Shown piece by piece: positions 1-8,058 of a stretch of DNA of 64,000 nt. Where the stretch lies: positions 19,101 through 83,100 of the forward strand of contig JAJZRG010000012.1 of assembly GCA_021802825.1 (NCBI GenBank), written 5' to 3'. The notes beneath the pieces are model-generated. The model was given only the letters and a program-made list of their open reading frames with translations. It did not search any database and was not told the DNA's origin. This DNA comes from Chloroflexota bacterium (GTDB lineage Bacteria > Chloroflexota > Limnocylindria > Limnocylindrales > CSP1-4). The position numbers and the translations under genes are program-made. Position 1 is the stretch's first letter; each line of letters begins with the position of its first letter.

Positions 1-1337
1 ACCGACATCGGCTGCTGGACCTCCTCGAGCTGCTCGAGGCGGAGCTGCGCCTGGCGGAGCTCGGCCGCGACCTCGTCGATCTCGAGGGTGATCCGCTCGG
101 CCGCGTTGGGCCTGGCCGACCTCAGGGCGCGCCGCAGGTTGGCGTCCTGCTTCTGCAGATCGTGGACGGCGGCTGTCGCCCGCTTGACCGCGGGCTCGTG
201 CTCCGCGCCCCGGAGGCGGATGTCGTCGTTGATGATCTCGACCATCTCGCGGACGGCCTTCGGGGTGATCAGGCTGCGCCGGATGAGGTCCATCACGCCG
301 TCGTCGAGCTGGTCCGCCCGGACGTGCGGGCGGCCGCAGCGGGCGGTGCATCGGTAGTAGCGGTAGGAGCGCGAGTTCGTGCCGGCCATCCGCCCGCCGC
401 AGGCGCAGCGCAGCAGCTCCGTGAGCGCGTAGCCGCCGGCGTAGCGCTGGGGCGCCAGGCGGTTGACCCGCCGCTGGGCGAGGATCTCCTGCACCCGGTT
501 CCACAGCTGCTCGGGGACGAGCGGCTCGACCTCGCTGCTCACGATCTCCTGGTCGGGGTTGCGACGGCGCTTGCGGCCGTGCTCGCCCTCGACGCGCGCC
601 TCGCGGTTGAAGGCCTTGACGCCCCGGTACATCGGGTTGGCGAGGATCGTGGCCAGGCTCGACTTGTTTCGGCAGATGCCGGTGGCCGCCACGATCTCGT
701 CGTACGCCACCCCCTCGGCGGCCATCTGGAATGCCTGGACCACCTTCGGCGCTGTCGCGGCGTCGGGCGTCCAGCGAACGCGGGTCAGCGGGGTCCCGTC
801 ATAGCGCGTGCCGACCACGACCGGCTCGCGCCGGTACCCCACCGGCGGCCGCCCGCCGGCCGAGAAGCCCTGGCGCGCGAGCTCCTTCTGGGAGCGCAGC
901 ACGTCCGCCGCCGTTGCGGCCGCGTAGAACTGGTCGACCGCCATCAGGACGTGGGTGATGAGCTGCCCGAGCGGGCCCTCGGGGATCGGCTCCTTGAAGC
1001 TGATGAGCTCGATCTCCTTGCGGCGGAGGACCGCCCGGTAGATGAGCCCCTCCTCGATGTCGCGCCCGAACCTGCTCAGCTTCCAGACCAGGACCCATTG
1101 GAAGTTCGGCTTCGGCTCGCGGGCGCGGGCGACGATCTCCTGGAGACCGGGCCGGTGCTCGAAGTCGGTGCCGCTGATGCCGGCGTCCTTGACGACCTCG
1201 CAGGTCGCGCCGGCGGCCGTGACGGCGGCGGTGAGCTCGGCGATCTGGGAGTCGACAGGCAGCTCGTCCTCTGCCTGGTGGGCAGTGGAGACGCGGACGT
1301 AGACGATCCCGTGGGAGCCGGCGGGTACCTTGATCAT
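1..1337 (-). CDS. Large serine recombinase (phage/ICE-type integrase), C-terminus cut by window edge
   Basis: Site-specific DNA recombinase of the large serine family, expected to integrate or excise the element carrying it. At least 445 residues are visible. Residues 10-150 are the resolvase catalytic domain: VYVRVST places the nucleophile at Ser17, and WKLSRFGRD at 86-94 is the conserved Arg-containing segment. A recombinase domain follows (about 165-290). A zinc-ribbon has Cys311, Cys313, Cys330 and Cys334, and a charged coiled coil runs to the window edge. The ATG is fixed by an in-frame TAG five codons upstream. The family usually has 450-600 residues, so only the tail is missing. It lies immediately downstream of the TIR/SLOG operon on the same strand and is probably the integrase of that island. 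Confidence 0.93.
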   Translation of the reverse strand, partial: MIKVPAGSHGIVYVRVSTAHQAEDELPVDSQIAELTAAVTAAGATCEVVKDAGISGTDFEHRPGLQEIVARAREPKPNFQWVLVWKLSRFGRDIEEGLIYRAVLRRKEIELISFKEPIPEGPLGQLITHVLMAVDQFYAAATAADVLRSQKELARQGFSAGGRPPVGYRREPVVVGTRYDGTPLTRVRWTPDAATAPKVVQAFQMAAEGVAYDEIVAATGICRNKSSLATILANPMYRGVKAFNREARVEGEHGRKRRRNPDQEIVSSEVEPLVPEQLWNRVQEILAQRRVNRLAPQRYAGGYALTELLRCACGGRMAGTNSRSYRYYRCTARCGRPHVRADQLDDGVMDLIRRSLITPKAVREMVEIINDDIRLRGAEHEPAVKRATAAVHDLQKQDANLRRALRSARPNAAERITLEIDEVAAELRQAQLRLEQLEEVQQPMS

Positions 1338-1663
1338 GGTCGCCGAATCCTAGTCCCGGTCCGCAACTGCGCGAACGTGGGCAGGCGGACCGAGGATCGA
1401 CGCTCGATCCAGAATCAAACTGACGCAAGTCAGGCGGATCGCCAGCGCCCGACCCCGAACTCACGTTCAGGAGCCCCTGTTTCGACGGCTCCTCCGTCGC
1501 TCCGCGCCGTCAGATTCCAGGGGTGTCATGCGAACGTCCCCGCGAGAGTCATGCGCACTGACCGGCCCGACTGGACATCAGACGGACTTCGGGTGCGTCT
1601 CCGGATGGTACGCCAGGGGCGCGAGGGCGGTCCCCCTCGAGGAGCTGCGGGCGAGAGCGGTCA
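1338..1663. other. Intergenic stretch upstream of the recombinase
   Basis: 326 bp with no convincing gene between the recombinase start and the end of the TIR-like gene. It should hold the recombinase promoter. Large serine recombinases often have their attachment site next to the gene, so an att core may lie here or beyond the window edge, but none can be recognised without the empty site. No tRNA is visible. Confidence 0.5.
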
Positions 1664-2200
1664 TCAGTCGCAGGAGTCACGTTCACGCTGCGGTATCGCC
1701 GCGTTCACGATCTTGTCCGAGTGCGACGCGCGCCGATCGAAGGCCCCCTGGATCGCGGAGAGTACGCGTCCATCATCCTTCGTGAGAGAGCTCCATGTGT
1801 ACAACTTCGCGTACCCAGAATCGACGTTGGCGTCGAGGCGCCTCGGGATATCGTCGCCGCGGTATTTGCCATCCGTGGTCAGCGCGAACGTGGGGAGGAG
1901 GATCCCAAGGAGCCCCGAGTAGCCGCCGACCTTCTTGTTGAGGCCCGCCGAGATCTCCCAGTCCACGTGCTTCCGGCACTTGGTCTTCGGCCCGACGAGC
2001 ACGATGACAACGCTGGCGTCCTCGAGGTAGCCCTCGCGGATGAGCCGCTTGATGTACTGGTCGGAGTTCTCGCTGGCGATCGCGCCGTCCTGCACGCTCT
2101 TCGCGATGAAGAGATGCCCGAAGTCGCGCTCGAACTTGACGCGGTACCGCTCGTCATCCTTGTGATAGAAGCTGATGAAGACCCTGTGCCGAGTCGCCAC
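1664..2200 (-). CDS. ThsB-like TIR-domain protein (DUF1863/MTH538 type)
   Basis: 178-residue single-domain protein. The start HRVFISFYHKDDER and the later segments VVIVLVGPKT and HVDWEISAGL match the TIR-like fold of DUF1863, the family that includes ThsB of Thoeris. The Trp-Glu of DWEI sits where the catalytic Glu of NAD-consuming TIR enzymes is expected, so it may be active. In Thoeris, ThsB makes an ADP-ribose-derived messenger from NAD on infection and a SLOG domain senses it. Here the gene is the last of three, 13 bp after a SLOG gene. Start is GTG with a GAGGGG ribosome site about 9 bp upstream. The C-terminal 40 residues are unassigned. Fold is confident; defence role is inferred from family and context. 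Confidence 0.82.
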   Translation of the reverse strand: MATRHRVFISFYHKDDERYRVKFERDFGHLFIAKSVQDGAIASENSDQYIKRLIREGYLEDASVVIVLVGPKTKCRKHVDWEISAGLNKKVGGYSGLLGILLPTFALTTDGKYRGDDIPRRLDANVDSGYAKLYTWSSLTKDDGRVLSAIQGAFDRRASHSDKIVNAAIPQRERDSCD

Positions 2201-2213
2201 TTGCCGATTCCCC

Positions 2214-3074
2214 TCACTCTTTGGGCGGGTGTGCCGCCGCGTCCGTCAAGCGCCTGAGGCCTCGCAGCACAAGCGCCACGACCTCATCCGCGTCGTCGGT
2301 TTCCATCAGCCACTCGTTCTCGTCGTCCTCAAGCCCGTTCAGCAGGCCCGAGGAGCCCGCCTGGTGAAGCCTCTCGACGACGGCGGCAAGCACCGAGCTT
2401 GCGTTGCCCTCGAGGTCCAGCCGATCGTAGTCCGGCGTATGCCCTCTCTGGAAGCCGGCGGTCAGTTCAATGGGCGACGCGCCACGTAGCGTCTCTGCAA
2501 CGAGCGTCGCCGCGCCACCGTAGCCGCCGGCGACGAACACTGGCAGGCCACCCGCGATCGCAATATCCGCCTCGGCGACCACCCCGGGTACGGGGCCGCG
2601 CTGGCCCCACGTTCTTCCGCCGATGACAACGCGGGCGTCGATCTCGCTGGTCATTCGCGACCGCATCGCCTCTACGCAGAGGGCGATGGTCGGCGGGTCT
2701 TCGCGCAGCCTGCCGTTCGAGATGTCTACGCCGGGCGGCGCGTCGACCTCCACGAGCGTCGCGATGTTCGCCAGGTCGGCGCGCTGCTTCGGCGTCAGGT
2801 CCGCCCAGACCGGCCAGTGCAGGTACGAGCGGACGCGCTCCGGGCCGGCGAGGTCCCGCCGGTTGTAGGTCCGAACGAGATCGAACAGCGCCTCCGTGTA
2901 CCCGGCCCTCCGGAGGTCGCCGCCGTAGGCGACGTCCCATCCAGAGGCAAGGACGTGCCGGACGAGCTCGATGAACACGTGGCGGATGTGGTGCTCACTC
3001 AGGCCGAGTCGCACCAGCTCCGGCTGCGCCGGTGACGACACGGAGATCCCGATGGTGTAGCGCGTATCTCCCAT
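2214..3074 (-). CDS. Stand-alone SLOG-superfamily nucleotide-binding protein
   Basis: 286 residues. The sequence has the alternating strand/helix pattern of the SLOG (SMF/DprA-LOG) Rossmann-like superfamily. YGGDLRRAGYTEALF (residues 50-64) is the first nucleotide-binding loop with the GGD signature. VVIGGRTWG (149-157) and VAGGYGGAATLVAETL (181-196) are the second glycine loop and following helix. SLOG domains bind nucleotide-derived ligands; in Thoeris ThsA the SLOG domain binds the cyclic ADP-ribose isomer made by the TIR protein. Here SLOG is not fused to a SIR2 or membrane effector but stands between two TIR genes (8 and 13 bp gaps). It may sense or process a TIR product. The exact SLOG subfamily cannot be assigned by eye. 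Confidence 0.8.
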   Translation of the reverse strand: MGDTRYTIGISVSSPAQPELVRLGLSEHHIRHVFIELVRHVLASGWDVAYGGDLRRAGYTEALFDLVRTYNRRDLAGPERVRSYLHWPVWADLTPKQRADLANIATLVEVDAPPGVDISNGRLREDPPTIALCVEAMRSRMTSEIDARVVIGGRTWGQRGPVPGVVAEADIAIAGGLPVFVAGGYGGAATLVAETLRGASPIELTAGFQRGHTPDYDRLDLEGNASSVLAAVVERLHQAGSSGLLNGLEDDENEWLMETDDADEVVALVLRGLRRLTDAAAHPPKE

Positions 3075-3082
3075 CCGGTGCC

Positions 3083-4198
3083 TTAGCCCGTGAGGAGGGC
3101 AGTCGGAGTCACCGGCCGCAGTGCCGGGTCCAGCTCGGCGAGCACCGCGAGCTCCTCAGCGCCCAGCGGTGGGTCGGGATAGAGCACCCAGTTACCGGAA
3201 TCGACATCCGACGCTGGCCCACGGAGGGCGAGCGCGGTCAGGAGCTCAGGCGGATGCGAGAGGACTTGTCTCTCAGCGTCGAGCCCGTGCAGGCGGCACA
3301 GCGACTCCACGCGGCGAGGGAAGTAGCGGCTGCGGAGCACCTCGCGGAGAACGGCGCCCGCGACAGCGGCGGCAGTCTCGGGCCCGCGCCACCGGATCAC
3401 CGGCAGGTTCCCCATGTAGGGGAAGGACCTCGCCTCGCCGCGCTCGACTGCCGCGAGGACGACGATCGGGACGCGTCGCCTCTTGGCCTCGAGCACCTCG
3501 ACGCGGCACCACTCCCGCGATCCGTAGGTGTCCGTCTGGATCGCGAGCAGGGCATGGCTCGAGCCAGCCGAAGCCAAGATGAACTCGCCGAACCTCACGC
3601 CGTCGGGCAAGTCCGCCGCGTCGAAGAAGTCGTCAAGACGGTCCTCGTCGTGCAGGTGGGCCCGCACGGTCGTCGCGATGTCGAGCCCGTCCTGCTTCGC
3701 GTGGCTGAGGAAGACCTTGACCTTCGCCCCCTCCGGGTCGAGGCACCTACACAGGTCGTGCAGGGCATCGCGTAGCAGCACGTCCTCATGAAGTTCAGTC
3801 GGCGCCTTGTCGAGCCGGATCGCCTCGAGGTTGGACAGGGCGGGCGGGAGGTTCGAGCAGTCGCTGATGGCAACTGGCACGACTAGGTCGGGCTCGCCCG
3901 CATCAGCGACAAGCTGCGAGCAGTAGTCGCGCCACGAAGCCGACGCGACGAGGAAGTCGTCCGCAAGCACAAATACCACGGTTCGTCGAGATCGCCCGAA
4001 CGGGACTGGAGCCGGGACGTCGTCACGACCTAGTGCCGTGCGGAACCTCACCGGCATCCCGAGGCCCCGCCGGCCCGGGTAGTCGGGGTCCGCGCACAGC
4101 TCCTTGAACATAGCTGCCGCGAGATCGCCCGCGTGGGTAGCATCTGGGTGCCAAGCGATGAAGACGCTGAGGACCGGTCGCGGAAGGTCAGCACTCAC
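3083..4198 (-). CDS. Tandem TIR-domain protein, probably one inactive and one active TIR
   Basis: 371 residues from a GTG at 4198, chosen because an AGG-type ribosome site lies about 8 bp upstream and the first conserved strand (LSVFIAWHP) follows at once; the open frame extends to 4405, but the extra 69 residues look non-coding. Residues 8-150 form a TIR-like domain with VVFVLADDF, where the expected WxxxE is SWRDYC, with no Glu. Residues 159-276 form a canonical TIR domain: VFLSHAKQDG, ALLAIQTDTYGSREWC, and WCRVE supplying the expected catalytic Glu (about residue 234). It may therefore be an NADase effector with a regulatory first TIR. First gene of the TIR-SLOG-TIR operon. The C-terminal 95 residues are unassigned. 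Confidence 0.8.
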   Translation of the reverse strand: MSADLPRPVLSVFIAWHPDATHAGDLAAAMFKELCADPDYPGRRGLGMPVRFRTALGRDDVPAPVPFGRSRRTVVFVLADDFLVASASWRDYCSQLVADAGEPDLVVPVAISDCSNLPPALSNLEAIRLDKAPTELHEDVLLRDALHDLCRCLDPEGAKVKVFLSHAKQDGLDIATTVRAHLHDEDRLDDFFDAADLPDGVRFGEFILASAGSSHALLAIQTDTYGSREWCRVEVLEAKRRRVPIVVLAAVERGEARSFPYMGNLPVIRWRGPETAAAVAGAVLREVLRSRYFPRRVESLCRLHGLDAERQVLSHPPELLTALALRGPASDVDSGNWVLYPDPPLGAEELAVLAELDPALRPVTPTALLTG

Positions 4199-4456
4199 TG
4201 CATAAGCCTGCCACGGGAGGTCCTGTGCCGCCGGGCGATCTGGGATCGCTCTTGGCGGGCAAAGTACGCGTGCGACCACGCGTCGCCCGAAGTGTACGGC
4301 CAGCGGGGTCGGCGCCCGCGTATGCCCCATTGAGCGCCAACATCGTTTTCGGGCAGCTCGACACCAGCTACTGAGGAGCGCCCTTCGTTCGCAACGCCTC
4401 TTCACGTGCCCCGACGATCACTGCGACAAGCTCCGCCGCACTCGGGCACGCCGACA

Positions 4457-5038
4457 TCAACTGAGAGGCTTGGACCGCGGAGTGGTGCAGCGGCGATACG
4501 CGCGCGGTCCGGGCTGACCCGGAACCCAGTCCGGGTGCCTCTCCAGCCAGCGACGGGCAGCTCCTACACCGCGGCCGTCGCGCGTAAGCGCCAGCAGGCT
4601 CTGCTCGTACTGGAGGCGGGCGAAGAAGGCGTGAAGCGGACCGGTCGGGGTCGACTCATGGTCATGGCGGTACCGTCGCATCGTGCGATCGGGCCACCCA
4701 TGGACCATCTCGCCGAGGAAGTCATATTCACCCGGCTGACGACCGGCCCCGACGTTGCGGAGCATGTGGAAGACGAGCCCGACGGCGGACTCGTGGTCGG
4801 GCGGGGTCGGTTCTCGACCGAACATAGCCATGGTGTCGGCTACGTCGATGCAGTCGAGCTCGAGTTGCCAGTGCGCCTCCGCCCAGGCGGCCAGCTTCGA
4901 CGCGAACGCCAGCTCCTCCGTCCAGGGGCGCTCCCGCTCGACGAGGGCGCACAACGCGGACCGCGCCGGCCCGGGGATGATCCCGGCGCACTCTCGATTG
5001 TCGCAATCTGGCCGACCGACACCACCAAACTCTGGCAC
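4457..5038 (-). CDS. Hypothetical protein
   Basis: 193 residues from a GTG start. Not recognised. The interior (FASKLAAWAEAHWQLELDC, GLVFHMLRNVG, LHAFFARLQYEQSLLAL) is helical and has normal amino-acid composition, unlike the overlapping opposite-strand frames, which are Arg/Pro-rich. No signal peptide, membrane segment or catalytic motif is evident. Same strand as the TIR/SLOG operon, about 260 bp upstream of its first gene, so it belongs to the same island. The last 20 residues look less protein-like, so the true end could differ if there is a sequence error. Confidence 0.5.
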   Translation of the reverse strand: MPEFGGVGRPDCDNRECAGIIPGPARSALCALVERERPWTEELAFASKLAAWAEAHWQLELDCIDVADTMAMFGREPTPPDHESAVGLVFHMLRNVGAGRQPGEYDFLGEMVHGWPDRTMRRYRHDHESTPTGPLHAFFARLQYEQSLLALTRDGRGVGAARRWLERHPDWVPGQPGPRAYRRCTTPRSKPLS

Positions 5039-5510
5039 GGCCCGATTCTAGGCCCGGCAACGGCAGCCAGATCGCCGAAGCAGGGGCCTCGCACGGCCAG
5101 AGGCCGGCGGGTCCGAGGAGACAGGGGTCGACGATGCGCCAATCGAATGAGCCTCTCCGGCTCGTGGTCAGGCGGCACCGACGACACACCGTTGTCGAGT
5201 TCCGACTGGAGCTGGGATGGCGGCCGGCTGCCGTTGCGGCCTCGGCTCTGCTCCTGACTGTTGGTCGGCTGCTGGGCATCTGGCAATGACCGGTCGGGGA
5301 CGCCCGGGCCTCCGCCGTCCGTTTGCCCTGTGATGGGCGTGGCCGGTGGGTGGATTGAGAGGAGTTCGTCACGGGCGCCTCCGCGAGACACGCCGTCGAT
5401 CCGTGGACGCCCCGATCTGTCAGTCCGTTGTTGGCCGCAGTCGACAGGGCCTGAGGCGCCCTGGCTCAGGCAGCGAGCGGCCGGTGAACCGACCCGCGCG
5501 AAACCCGGGA
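5039..5510. other. 472-bp stretch without a recognisable gene
   Basis: Several short overlapping frames occur on both strands, all Arg/Ser/Pro-rich shadows. No motif, RNA gene or repeat was recognised. It presumably carries the promoter of the hypothetical gene at 4457-5038. Confidence 0.4.
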
Positions 5511-6089
5511 CTAGCCAGCGTCACGAGAAGACGCGTCGACGATCGCCTCGTCGTAGAGCGCTTGAGCCACCCTCGGATCGATGCCAAGACTCTCGGCCAG
5601 CGGGCGGCGAATAGCGGTCGCCGCCTCATCGGCAGCGCTGAACAGCGCGATCGCAGCGCGGAGCTCGTCGATCATCTCGCGGCGGCCGGCGCGCGACAGG
5701 AAATCCGTCGCATGGGCGGCGAAGAACCGATGGATCAGTCGGTTGCGCTCGCGCAGGGCTTCCGCCAGAAGACCATCCAGATCGTCGGGAACGGTCATCA
5801 ATGCGCGAGCCTCGTGCAGGATCGACCCGAATGTCTTCGCCTCGATACGATCCATCAGCGCGTTCACCCACTCCCCGGTCAGCGAGCCGGCGGCGCCCAT
5901 GTGGAGGACGGACGCGAGGAGCACCAGCTCCTGCTCTAGGATCTGCGCGCCGTACGCGGCGAGTCCGAAGAAGGCGTAGACCTCCTTCGGGTCGTCGTAG
6001 TCGGGGTCCGGGATTTCGAGGGGCATGGTGGCCCACCGCCCCTCGAAGGACGGCCGGTCATTGGGTCCCATCGGTGTCGGCGACGCCAT
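5511..6089 (-). CDS. Hypothetical helical protein, last gene of the HNH operon
   Basis: 192 residues from ATG 6089, which overlaps the end of the HNH gene by 32 bp and has an AGGA ribosome site; a second ATG at 6026 (171 residues) is also possible. Largely alpha-helical and acidic: YGAQILEQELVLLASVLH, a central RNRLIHRFFAAH segment, and EMIDELRAAIALFSAADEA. The RN...HR pair inside a helical bundle resembles HEPN/MNT-type RxxxxH motifs, but the spacing cannot be called a true HEPN active site. Overlap implies co-translation with the HNH nuclease. Function unknown. Confidence 0.65.
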   Translation of the reverse strand: MASPTPMGPNDRPSFEGRWATMPLEIPDPDYDDPKEVYAFFGLAAYGAQILEQELVLLASVLHMGAAGSLTGEWVNALMDRIEAKTFGSILHEARALMTVPDDLDGLLAEALRERNRLIHRFFAAHATDFLSRAGRREMIDELRAAIALFSAADEAATAIRRPLAESLGIDPRVAQALYDEAIVDASSRDAG

Positions 6090-7608
6090 GCGCGTCCTGA
6101 GGTTCGCCCAGCCAGAACGACAGGATCCGGACCCCGTCGACCTCGTCGGGCATCCTCACCGGCGACGGCTCGAGGCTTAGGCCGAGCTCGAGCCCAAAGA
6201 GGTTCAGAGCCACGAGGGTGCCTTCGGCCGACGGCTGCCACCAGGTGCGGATCTGTCCATGGGGCTTGGCGGTAGGGACCATCACCAAGTGGGTCGCGAA
6301 CGGCGCCCCGGTCATGACGAAGGCGCGGGCGGCGTCATAGCGAGGGTCGAGCGCCGCGGCCGACCCGGCGTCGTGCGCGACGAGCCCCAGCGCGATCTTG
6401 ACCAGCGCCCGGCCCAGGAGAACAGGATCCGCGGGCTTCGTCCCCATCCCGGTGACGGTGAAGCGCACCGACCCGTCCTCCTCCCGCGCGGGGGCGGGGA
6501 GCGGCTTCCCGGTCTTCTGGGTGATTCGGACGTGCCTGGGCGCCGTCCGCTCGATGTCGATGTCCCTCAAGCGCGCCTTGGGGAACTTCCCCTTCTTCGT
6601 CATTGGCCCGAACACGGCGCGAAGCATCGCGAGCGGCTGGAAGTCGAGGAGCGCCTTGTCCAGCGTCGAGAGCCGATTGTTGCAGCCAGCGCAAACGCAG
6701 TTGCGAATGACCACCGCGTCACCGCCAAGCGACTCCGGGATCACGTGCTCCTCAGGGCCGAAGTCGCCGTCGGAGCCTCGGCAGTAGATACAGGTCCGAA
6801 GGCCAGGACCGGCCTCTCCGGATTCGGGCAGCTGGCCCTCGCACTCGAGGAGGGCGTCGAGGACGGCGAAGACCACGGCGCTGAAGCCGGCACAGGCGTC
6901 ATGGAACAGCAGCTGAACGAGCTGCGGCATCGGGCCAACCGACATGGCGACGAGCCTCGCGCGGGCGACCTCGTCCTCCCGGAAGTACTCGCCCTCACCG
7001 TAGGCGAAGTAGACGTCGCGCGCGGAGAGGTTCTCGCCGTTGACTGCGACCGGGAATGTCAGGGCCTCCGATGCGGCGAACGCAGCCTCGACCTCGGCGA
7101 CCCTGGGAGCCCCGATGAGTCCGAGGGCAAGAAGCCGCGTCCACACCGCCCGCAGCTCAATCGGCGAGCTGGGATCCATGAACGGGCGGAGCAGGACGGC
7201 ATGCCGATCCACGCCGGCGCCCGCCGAGAACTCGCCCGAGGTTGGACGATCCTTGCCCGCGGTGAGGCGGAAGGCGATCTCGAGGTCCTGCGTCGGTCCC
7301 TGCAGGACGTCGCGCAGGAGTGACGCCGCCCGCTTGTAGGTGCGGAAGACTGCTCGCAGTTCCTGGGTATCGCTCACCTGCTCCCCTGGCCTTGCCCACC
7401 CATCCCACGAATATCCGAACTGTCGAGGAATCTGACGCTGTGGGCGCGACAGGTTGTCTGTCACGCGACCCAGTTTGACGCCCACACGTTCCTCGGTTGG
7501 CTCGGCGAGCTGCCTGACCACGTCGTCGGCCGTCGCGCGGCCGTGCCTCTGAGCCTCCGACCTCAATCTGGAGAATGGGTCTCCCGCGTCAGCTCGAATT
7601 TCGGGCAC
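6058..7608 (-). CDS. HNH endonuclease domain protein (HNH_5 type)
   Basis: 516 residues if started at GTG 7608; the frame is open to 7746, but the extra residues overlap the next gene and look non-coding. The central domain is a zinc-bound HNH/beta-beta-alpha nuclease: CIYC (Cys273, Cys276), then EEHVIPESLGG with His288, then CVCAGCNNRLS with the second Cys pair and Asn. The amino-terminal 270 residues are a helical region with no family I recognise, possibly a sensor or specificity part; the C-terminal 200 residues are also unassigned. It overlaps genes on both sides (20 and 32 bp), so it is the centre of a tight three-gene operon. HNH proteins in such islands are often restriction or abortive-infection nucleases, but the substrate is unknown. 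Confidence 0.78.
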   Translation of the reverse strand: MPEIRADAGDPFSRLRSEAQRHGRATADDVVRQLAEPTEERVGVKLGRVTDNLSRPQRQIPRQFGYSWDGWARPGEQVSDTQELRAVFRTYKRAASLLRDVLQGPTQDLEIAFRLTAGKDRPTSGEFSAGAGVDRHAVLLRPFMDPSSPIELRAVWTRLLALGLIGAPRVAEVEAAFAASEALTFPVAVNGENLSARDVYFAYGEGEYFREDEVARARLVAMSVGPMPQLVQLLFHDACAGFSAVVFAVLDALLECEGQLPESGEAGPGLRTCIYCRGSDGDFGPEEHVIPESLGGDAVVIRNCVCAGCNNRLSTLDKALLDFQPLAMLRAVFGPMTKKGKFPKARLRDIDIERTAPRHVRITQKTGKPLPAPAREEDGSVRFTVTGMGTKPADPVLLGRALVKIALGLVAHDAGSAAALDPRYDAARAFVMTGAPFATHLVMVPTAKPHGQIRTWWQPSAEGTLVALNLFGLELGLSLEPSPVRMPDEVDGVRILSFWLGEPQDAHGVADTDGTQ

Positions 7609-7903
7609 GTGATCGCGCCCTGGCGCGGGCGACGGCGGCCCGGCTTCGATCGGCCCTGAGGAGAGCCCGGCAGTCCGCGCAGTGCCGCTGGGCGGGCGAA
7701 CGGCGTTCCGCGACCCGGTGGCAGCAGGCGCACTCGAGCAGCGCAACCTCGAGCCAGCCGCGCGAGCGACCGCGGTGGGGGAGCGGGACCACGCTCTCGC
7801 CCTCTCCCCGACGATTCAGCACACGGCCCGCGCCGGCCCGCCGGAGCCAGCTATTTCTGGGTAGCACGTTTCCACGGCCGATCCTGATCACGAATCCGCT
7901 CAA
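7589..7903 (-). CDS. Small zinc-ribbon-like protein
   Basis: 104 residues from a possible TTG start; GTG codons further in are alternatives. The C-terminal half has CACCH followed 13 residues later by HCADC, a plausible four-Cys zinc site, and then a basic helix (AAVARARARSRAR). It overlaps the start of the HNH gene by 20 bp. Most of it lies in a 240-bp segment repeated at 29391-29638, where the first Cys positions are mutated. It could be a real small DNA- or RNA-binding protein at the head of the HNH operon, or part of a dispersed repeat. Confidence 0.5.
   Translation of the reverse strand: MSGFVIRIGRGNVLPRNSWLRRAGAGRVLNRRGEGESVVPLPHRGRSRGWLEVALLECACCHRVAERRSPAQRHCADCRALLRADRSRAAVARARARSRARNSS
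7620..7860 (-). repeat. Dispersed repeat, copy A (about 240 bp)
   Basis: This segment recurs in diverged form at 29391-29638 in the same orientation. Shared landmarks read on the minus strand are CCAGAAAT at the head, TGAATCG, GTCCCGCTCCCC, GCGGCTGGCTCGAGG, GCGGCACTGCGC and GCCCGCGCCAG at the tail. Copy A keeps the complete zinc-ribbon reading frame. No terminal inverted repeats or transposase are visible. Confidence 0.7.
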
Positions 7904-7975
7904 CCGTATCGGCTGGGGCGCCCGCAGGGTCGTGACGTCAACGGGTTCGCCTGATGACAGCTGTCATCCCGCATC

Positions 7976-8004
7976 TTGACGCGGCCTGCCGCGTTGTGTA
8001 GGCT
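7976..8004 (+). promoter_or_regulatory. Sigma-70-type promoter of the cupin-tetR operon
   Basis: TTGACG at 7976-7981, a 17-bp spacer, and TAGGCT at 7999-8004. The predicted start point near 8011 lies inside the palindromic operator, so a bound repressor would block initiation. Confidence 0.65.
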
Positions 8005-8032
8005 CCGACTAGACCGATCGGTCTAGTCGGAG
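8003..8032. promoter_or_regulatory. 30-bp perfect palindrome, TetR-family operator
   Basis: Each arm is CTCCGACTAGACCGA, mirrored perfectly about 8017/8018. The core AGACCGATCGGTCT is typical of TetR/AcrR-family operators. It overlaps the -10 box and the expected transcription start, 27 bp before the cupin gene whose operon encodes a TetR regulator, so autorepression is the simplest model. Confidence 0.8.
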
Positions 8033-8058
8033 AGACCGCAGCGGAGAGGAGCAGCGGC

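Noticed and set aside
162..1922. 586-residue plus-strand open frame
   Set aside because: Leu/Val/Arg-rich shadow of the serine recombinase and TIR-like genes, which have clear motifs on the minus strand.
4406..5257. 283-residue plus-strand frame opposite the hypothetical gene at 4457-5038
   Set aside because: Arg/Gly/Pro-rich and without motifs; the minus-strand frame has much more protein-like composition.
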